In this document: piece by piece, positions 57,735 through 64,000 of the stretch
Position numbering within the stretch: position 1 is the first letter of the stretch
Layout: each line of letters starts with the position of its first letter
Assembly (NCBI GenBank): GCA_023362775.1
Contig: JALMGJ010000001.1
Location: forward strand, 90,274,501 to 90,338,500
DNA length: 64,000 nucleotides
Direction of reading: 5' to 3'
Source: Charina bottae
Taxonomy: Eukaryota > Chordata > Lepidosauria > Squamata > Charinaidae
Made by a program: the position numbers and the translations under genes
The notes under the pieces: generated by a model
What the model saw: the letters and a program-made list of their open reading frames with translations, nothing else
Databases searched by the model: none
Told to the model about the DNA's origin: nothing

Positions 57735-57795
57735 CTCTGTCTGCAGGTACAAGCTGTAGTTCTCTTCCTCCTGAAGATTTTGAGGTCCGATATGA
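57735..57795 (-). CDS. Weak candidate coding exon (61 bp)
   Basis: Minus strand: acceptor ataactttttgtccttgtag and donor gag-gtattt. The frame with a one-base split codon reads HIGPQNLQEEENYSLYLQTE and ends in phase 0, which would join in frame to the candidate exon at 48178-48292. All three frames are open, so the frame test is weak. Gene not recognised. Confidence 0.25.
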
Positions 57796-59210
57796 CTACA
57801 AGGACAAAAAGTTATAAGAAACTGGTCACTCTGACCAGTTATATTGATCTAAGTAGATATTCCCATTTGTAGCAATTGGCATGGAGTCTCTGGATTGCAG
57901 CAATATTCAAAGAGCTGATTATTCATCTATCATGTTGGTTTGGGAAGACAGTGAAAGTCATTATGACCCTGTAAGAGAGTTAGGCTTGTAAGTCAGTGGT
58001 TACTATCGGAGCAGCCTACCACCCTACTAATAGACTGAAGACTTGTTTAGCCCACAACAACCAATCAAACATCTCAAGGAACTCACATGCAGCACACGAA
58101 GGAGGAAAATTCTTGCATTTTCACAACAGCTAGGAATAAGCTACCTTTAAAGCACATAGCCATCATATGTATGTTCTGTATGCTCTGCTGTCTTCAGCTT
58201 ATCTTGTGATAGTTAATGCCATAATTTAGCCATAAGCCATATGGAGTACTGCTTTGCCTGTTCTAAATCTAGTGTTATGAGAGTAGAAAAAAATTATCTC
58301 CTTTTATGCATAGTTTTATCCATTCTCCTTTAGTTGTTCCTTTGTTGTTTTTATGCCAGCAATTTAACAGATGTCTAACTGAATGGTAAATGTCTTGGTG
58401 ATATTACCTGCAGTGTGCAGGTAATGGCTTAAAGCATATGATATCAAAAAGGGTTGGAAGAGTTCCCCTCCGGCCTCCAGGCTCTCAAAGGTTGTCATTA
58501 TTATCCTCCACTTGACAACGAACATGATTATTTTTGCAACATCTGACTTTAAAAATAAAGAATCACGTTGCTAATGGAAGACTGAATCCAGTGGTATGTT
58601 TCCATCAGAAGAAACTATTTCCACAGACAAAACGGGGGTTTAATTTCCTCTGTGCACCTCAAAATCTTCCTGAGCAGATTTGAGAGGCAGAAGAGAAAGG
58701 AGAAAGTCACATTTCATTAGCAGTAATTTACTCGTGTAATACTAAATTCTACCCCACCTCTTTCAAAAGGTATGTTGCAACAGAATGACATGCTACCAAA
58801 TTACAAACGGAAAATAACCGAGGGGGGGGGGGGCACAGTGCTTCTACCTAGCAAACAATGATTTCTGTCTTGAAGTAACTTGCTTCAGTACTGGGAGCAA
58901 ATTCCCCTTCTGCTTCTACAAAACAAACTGTCATTCCTGGCTTCAGGCAAGCTCATTCTCACGAGGATACTGGTGCAACAGGTTTAGTTGCCTGCTGCTT
59001 ATCATTCAGCAGTGTATTTTTATGCTTGTTTCTTGAAAAAGGCCAGAGTATCAACAGCAAGCTACCTGTTTTTTTAATTTGCAAAATATCAGCTCTTATG
59101 CTAGGCAAGGCCATTATCTGTGACTGGCATAGTCAGGCCCCTGATATGCCCACAAAAGGCCATCATTAACAGCCCCCACCAGGCCCATAAGTGTTCTTCC
59201 CCCTTGCCAC
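57796..59210. other. Unannotated sequence
   Basis: A block at 58408-58510 on the minus strand is open with a cag-gtaata donor but a poor acceptor; not called. A poly-G run is at 58822-58834. Confidence 0.4.
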
Positions 59211-59298
59211 CTGCTGACTCAGTTCTCCTTTGTGTTTAAAGGACAGCAATGGCAGCGTGGAAGAGCTGGAGCACCAGTGTTCATGGGTGGCGCTCTCC
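59211..59298 (-). CDS. Weak candidate coding exon (88 bp)
   Basis: Minus strand: a long pyrimidine-rich acceptor (ctgttgctgatcttcctcaccag) and a weaker donor cag-gtggca. Only the frame after a one-base split codon is open (ESATHEHWCSSSSTLPLLSF...). It ends in phase 0, which does not match the phase needed by the 57735 block, so the two cannot be directly joined. The plus strand of the same block also has an exon-like reading. Confidence 0.25.
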
Positions 59299-60214
59299 CT
59301 GGTGAGGAAGATCAGCAACAGGAACAGAGAAGAGGGCCAGGTAAAACCTGAAGAAGCCAGTACTTAAGACAGATACGGAAGAGGTAACTGAAAAGAAAGA
59401 AAAAAACAAGCCAACGGTCGAGCCAGGACTGAGAGAGGAGGACTACAAATGGCAGCCTTCTGCCTGTGGTAGTGAATGCCTACTCTTTGCTTACACAATA
59501 TAAAAAAAGGGGGCACTACTGAATGGACATGCCCTCTGCCCCAGGCCATTTATGCTGCTGTCCAACTGTATATACTGTATTGCAACTAGCTTACATTATC
59601 CTATAAGACACAATCATAACTTTCAACAACCAAATGAAGATCAGTCAGCACATTCCTCCTCGGAGTCCGATGGGGTTTTTATTCCAATAAAGTGATGGCA
59701 TCCATTTTCAATCCCTCATTTGCCCTTAAATATCTACCTTTCCCTATTTTAATCATACTAATAAAGAATCTGTACCCAACCAAACAATACTTTTAACACC
59801 TAAATGTCCAAGGCAAAAGTGTAATTTCTGCATTCCACAGACACAGATGCACACCCTTGTGCAGTTTCTTGGAAAGAGCCCCAACTGGTTCACCTTTGCT
59901 TTGAAGGGATTGTTGACTCGGGTTACATAGCACATTTGTCTACCGCAGCAATAAAGATTGAAATTTAACCTCAATATGCATCTATAAATGACACCACCAA
60001 GAGCAGATCACCTGACTTTCTGGCAGAAAAGCAATCTACTCAAACCAAGAGTGCCTGGAGGGATTTCTCTCCAGCGAAAAGCTGCACTGGAAGTTTAAAC
60101 CAGATTAATGATTCTCAAAGTGGGACCAAAGCCAAGAAAATTCTCATTTCTCATCTGCTTTCATCCCCAATGAGAATGGGGAGCAACCTCTGACTGAGAT
60201 TTTCTTAGGAAGCT
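59299..60214. other. Unannotated sequence
   Basis: Nothing recognised. Confidence 0.45.
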
Positions 60215-60900
60215 GGCCTATTTATTTTAACCGCACCTCTCCTGGATTTGGGCAGCTTATAAATCATTAATATATAATATAAAATAAAATAAAGCTACAG
60301 ATGCAGTACACTAAAACAAAGAACAAATATAGTGTGTTAACCATACATGTTTTTTTTCCTTTCACATACCCTCAGAAGAGATACAAGAACCACGGTTATT
60401 CAGAATAAAACACAGAATTGTGAGATTTCCAATAAAGCACAATTGCTAACTTGAAAAGGCTTTGATTGTTCACCATTGCTATTTAGGTCCATTGTGTTAT
60501 TTTGAACACCAATATCCAACTGGGGGGAAAATGCATTAATTTAGCAAACTTATCTGTTTTGTATTTACTATTAATTTTATCACACAAAGCATTGAAATCT
60601 TATTAAATGTAACATTTTAAAATAAAAACCGTTCCAATAAAGTACATTTTCACCCACAACCAATCCACTCAACCAATTTTCACCCACATTTCTTCACAAT
60701 TTCACATTTCAATTTGCACAATACATTTTAAACCACAACCAATCCATCTACAACCAATGCCGTAAATATTTTAAATTAAAATCCAAAGAGACCAAATGAA
60801 TTTTAAAATCTTCTTCAAGAAGCCACAAGTGAAGCCAGATGTATTACTTCACAGGGGAGAACTCCATAGTAGCCACAACTGAGAAGGTGCTATTTTTGTA
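60215..60900 (-). mobile_element. Old L2-type LINE 3' fragment
   Basis: The reverse-complement L2 tail (tatttattttaaccgcacct, gggcagcttataaatcatt) is followed by diverged 3' UTR and C-terminal sequence (ttttaaaatcttcttcaaga, cacaggggagaactccatag, ctgagaaggtgc) collinear with 27.9-28.1 kb. Confidence 0.6.
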
Positions 60901-61639
60901 CAGTATGAACATTGTACTTTTCTGATGTTCTAGTAACCGTTAACCAACTTTGCTCCTTTTAAAAAAAAAATAACGTAGGTTTTCATAATATAAGACTCAG
61001 CTAGTTCAAATGCTGCTTTTTGTTGACTTTTTTCCAGACCACTATCACGCTTAAGGTTAAAAAGGTGGCGAGTATGTTCTGTACAAAAGGATATCTAATG
61101 ATTAACTAGCAAAAGACCAAAATTAGTCTTTAGGACTTGGACATTGTTGAGTGTTGCTGAGTGAAGACTTCCACCCATGTTAAGTGGAAGACAAACAAGA
61201 ATTATTTCGGAAAATCACTTTTACTTCTGTCTAAAAGGCATATTACTATAGTACATACCTACATAAACTTCTTCCCAATTATTCACTTTTTGATGAAATA
61301 GGAATTATGTGGATTCCACCAGATTATTGAATACTTTCATTCTAACTAGGTACAACAATACTAGTGGAGTGGGAAGGTCATGCTCAACTAACTTCAATTT
61401 CTCCCTTCAAAACAGGCTTGTGTATGGACAAGCCTATTAAAACAGTATACACCAACTGGAGAAGGGGGAAAGAAGAAACTGGATTCAGCTCGTTAATTTC
61501 TTCTCTCTGATCAGCAGAAGTACAGTATATTTTTTTAAAGGGTACACAGTTCCAGATATTCTTGAATACTAAAATCTTTTTCTGCTGCTTATTCAAATTT
61601 ACAAAACCTGATATTTTCTTGTGATTTTAACATAGGAAA
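60901..61639. other. Unannotated sequence
   Basis: Nothing recognised. Confidence 0.45.
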
Positions 61640-61902
61640 CCTACCCAATAAGCTACACTGCCATGATAGCACTCGGAAGTTTGAAGGCACATCCAAGACA
61701 GATGGGTGTTGGAGACTGTTCAATGGAAATATGCTCTGGAATTTCCAAGAAAACCAAGAAACAAGGCATTCCTTTTCAGACAGCCTGAGGACTTAGAGTA
61801 CTTACCGAAGTAATGGCAGCTCTTGTGGGACACGTCAGGACTAAGGATGTTCATATTTATGCTTATATGGAAATCTACTTATCAATGGCTTTATGGAGAA
61901 AA
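61640..61902 (+). pseudogene. DIRS/Ngaro-like retroelement RT fragment (plus strand)
   Basis: Translated pieces read DRWVLETVQWKYALEF near 61700-61745 and, in another frame, LTEVMAALVGHVRTKDVHIY at about 61800-61860. These resemble the start of the RT of tyrosine-recombinase retroelements and the block before its catalytic motif (usually ...VYPYLDD...); here the catalytic aspartates are lost. Frames are broken. Identification is from remembered family features. Confidence 0.45.
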
Positions 61903-62880
61903 CAGTGAGTAGCTTCCCCTTGATGCTTTAGTGTCTTTAGGAGTACAATGAATTGTGAATTCTAGAACATATTTCCACCAAACCATCTCCAACACCCATC
62001 TGTCCTTGCATGTGTGTTCTAGGTGCACCAAAAGTTTTGCAATTACCATTCCACCGGGGGGGGGGGGAGGTAGTGGCATCAATTTGAGGCGCCAAAAAAA
62101 GGTTAGGATGCAGTCTCTATAGCAAAAGAACAAAGATGGTCTTTTGTACCTCCTTCTTAAGGGCTGAGGACAAGGATTTTTTCATCCTTGCTTTCTACTA
62201 GGACTGAGTTCATTGATTTCCCAAACAGGTTCTTCCCCAAGAATGGTTTTGCTGTGAGGTTGCTCTTGATTGGTGGCCTATCTCCCACTGCCTGATCATA
62301 GGACCCTGTGACTGCCATGGATCTGATTCCAAAATGTAAACACTCCATAAATGTGACTGCCATGAACTCTGCTGCTACAGCTAGTTCAGTGATACTTTCT
62401 CTTAGACAACTGGCTTCTTTTGGGGCTTCTGGGAAGAGATCCCATGTGAATACTATACATGAAGATAACGTAGAAGAAAGCTGCATTCCAGATTCCCAGA
62501 GCTGCTGCTTCACCATCTCACTTTGAAGGTAATGTCCATTCTCTGTGTGTTAAGTTTATAAGTGCCTCTCCAGCTCTCCTTTCTCTCTTAGCATTGCCTC
62601 AGATTGGTCCACCATTTAGCTGGTGCACAGTTGTTGGGGTTGTATTCAGTCATATGCTGCTTTGCTGTCTGTATCTTTGATTTCGTTTTTCTTTTTCTCA
62701 ACCCTAAAATTGGAGCTGAGGGGAAAGATCCTGGTTCTTCCTAGGCAAAGGATAAGGACTAAACAGGGGTGATTCCTGCCATTAAACAGGCAAAAATCCT
62801 AAGTCCTGCCTTCAAGCTAGAAGATATGGATTTAACTCTTTCCTGTAGGCTCCATCTTCAGTGACCAAGAATAAAAACTG
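61903..62880 (-). pseudogene. DIRS/Ngaro-like retroelement 5' region: gag-like frame and RT start (minus strand)
   Basis: A 119-codon minus-strand frame (62516-62157) has gag-like text, with LTAKPFLGKNLFGKSMNSVL resembling the LPFxGxxLFG block of DIRS-like ORF1. The next frame (62133-61891) contains CKDRWVLEMVWWKYVLEF, the same RT-start block as the plus-strand piece at 61.7 kb. The two pieces face each other as inverted partial copies. The upstream part to about 62880 (reverse complement of ctgtaggctccatcttcag) looks like the leader. No intact protein. Confidence 0.42.
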
Positions 62881-63981
62881 ATTACTGAGCACTGTTTGAG
62901 CTGCTTGTGAAATTCTACTTACAGCTTGTAAATATATCTGTGAGTCTTCAAAGAATTACTGTAATATAAACTAATTACACACTCTGCACAGTATTTATAT
63001 TATGATAGAAAATGGCCTTATCAGCAGTTATTAGCTACAGCACTCCTCTCAAATCCATTTAAGGCCCTTATTTGCTTTCTTTTACAAATAGCACAGCTTT
63101 ATACAATAGGTCTCCAAGGAAGGGAAATAGTAAAGACACCAGAAAGACAAGAGTAGCAACTATTTCTGCAGCGTGTATGAGAATTTATTTGATGAAAATG
63201 CACCTCTACATATAATTTGAATTACGTGCTACTTTGTATAACTTTTGTTCCTTATTAAACATTTTTTAAGTTGATCCATAAATATACGCCCTATCACCAC
63301 TTCTACATCATTAATCCATTTACTTGCATCAATGGGGATTCAAATGTTTTCTTCATGCCTAATTTCTTGCAAGGCATATACTTAGAATTTCCAGCCCCTA
63401 TCAAAACAAACTTTAATACAAAACTGCAGGAAATCACACTAGATAGCTTGCTAAAACTCCTTCACCTTGGAGAAACAAGGTGCAAAATGTTCAGGGTGTC
63501 ATTTAAACACTGCACTCCATTTGCTATCATGACTCAGCAGCTACAGAACCTGGGATTCTGTTTCTCCAGGCTCTTCACACCCTTCCTTTTGCCTTTGCTT
63601 CAGAAGCTTAAGCAGTGTCTCCCCTTGAGATTTTTTTTCTCTTGAAAAACAACAAAACCTTTTATTTGCTGTTGGGGTGATTAGTTATGGGTTTGTGCAG
63701 CTTTTCTTCTTCTCAAACATGGAGCAAAAGCCTCTTGCACTTGCCAGATTAGTGAACATAGATTTAGAGTTGTATGGAAATATTGGGTAGTTATGTCTAC
63801 TATTTGAATTACTCAGCCAGAAAGTTCTCCTGTATCTTACCAGTAACTGCAACTTTCCCTTGTTATTTAGATCTACCTTAATTGTATTTAAATATTTAAC
63901 ATTTTACAGCATACCAAACATTTAAATGCACATTTATAAGTAGTACCATGTAGACCAAATTTAATCACTTAAAGCTGGAGG
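62881..63981. other. Unannotated sequence
   Basis: A 124-codon plus-strand frame at 63271-63645 shows no domain or splice context. Nothing else recognised. Confidence 0.45.
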
Positions 63982-64000
63982 CAGAGCTTTCCAAACTGTG
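63982..64000 (+). mobile_element. hAT-type MITE end, runs off window
   Basis: The last 19 bases, cagagctttccaaactgtg, are identical to the start of the elements at 1777 and 5169. Only the terminus is present, so family A or B cannot be decided. Confidence 0.75.

Noticed and set aside
58408..58510. Minus-strand open block with cag-gtaata donor
   Set aside because: The acceptor lacks a pyrimidine tract; phase does not connect to the 57735 block.
63271..63645. 124-codon plus-strand frame
   Set aside because: No domain or codon pattern that sets it apart from background; no supporting context.

Overview
The window is repeat-rich vertebrate nuclear DNA, most likely from a squamate reptile (lizard or snake). 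The evidence is the mixture of families: Sauria-type tRNA SINEs, L2- and CR1-type LINEs, Penelope-like elements (PLEs), a Tc1-type transposon, many short hAT-type MITEs with 8-bp target duplications, a DIRS-like remnant, a 5S-rRNA-headed SINE, solo LTRs, and abundant microsatellites including GATA. There is no bacterial-style gene organisation, no CRISPR array and no complete host gene. The longest open frames all belong to mobile elements.

Layout. 1-6.3 kb: minus-strand L2 fragment, a SINE split by a hAT MITE, a compound microsatellite, CR1 remnants, and an LTR-like repeat split by a second hAT MITE. 6.3-21 kb: mostly AT-rich unique DNA with dispersed MITEs, old SINEs, a 75-nt near-perfect hairpin at 11.5 kb, a roughly 300-bp palindrome with a TA core at 17.7-18.0 kb, and a candidate plus-strand exon at 16.4 kb. 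21.3-24.7 kb: a tRNA SINE, then a young PLE whose two arms form a near-identical 1.09-kb inverted repeat and whose plus arm keeps an open RT plus GIY-YIG frame. 27.6-33 kb: a long minus-strand L2 containing a SINE and a 630-bp solo LTR. 34-37 kb: SINE, hAT MITE, poly-C tract, L2 pieces. 37.8-39.9 kb: a full-length but dead Tc1 transposon with a solo LTR inserted at the transposase start. 40.7-48 kb: L2 fragments, SINEs (one 5S-derived), a TA-flanked MITE and a hAT MITE. 48.2 kb: a good candidate host exon on the minus strand. 49.7-52.6 kb: a second PLE family carrying a nested hAT MITE and a nested fold-back PLE. 56.4 kb: a third fold-back PLE. 57-60 kb: mostly unique DNA with weaker candidate exons. 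61.6-62.9 kb: inverted DIRS-like fragments. The window ends inside another hAT MITE.

The most notable signals are structural. All three copies of the first PLE family are fold-back insertions with exact 13-bp target duplications. Both PLE families carry hammerhead-ribozyme-like cores near one end. The insertion history can be read base by base at several nested sites. The PLE hammerhead association is established in the literature; the fold-back regularity and the asymmetric ends are what I would check first. Family names are assigned from memory of consensus features, not from a search.
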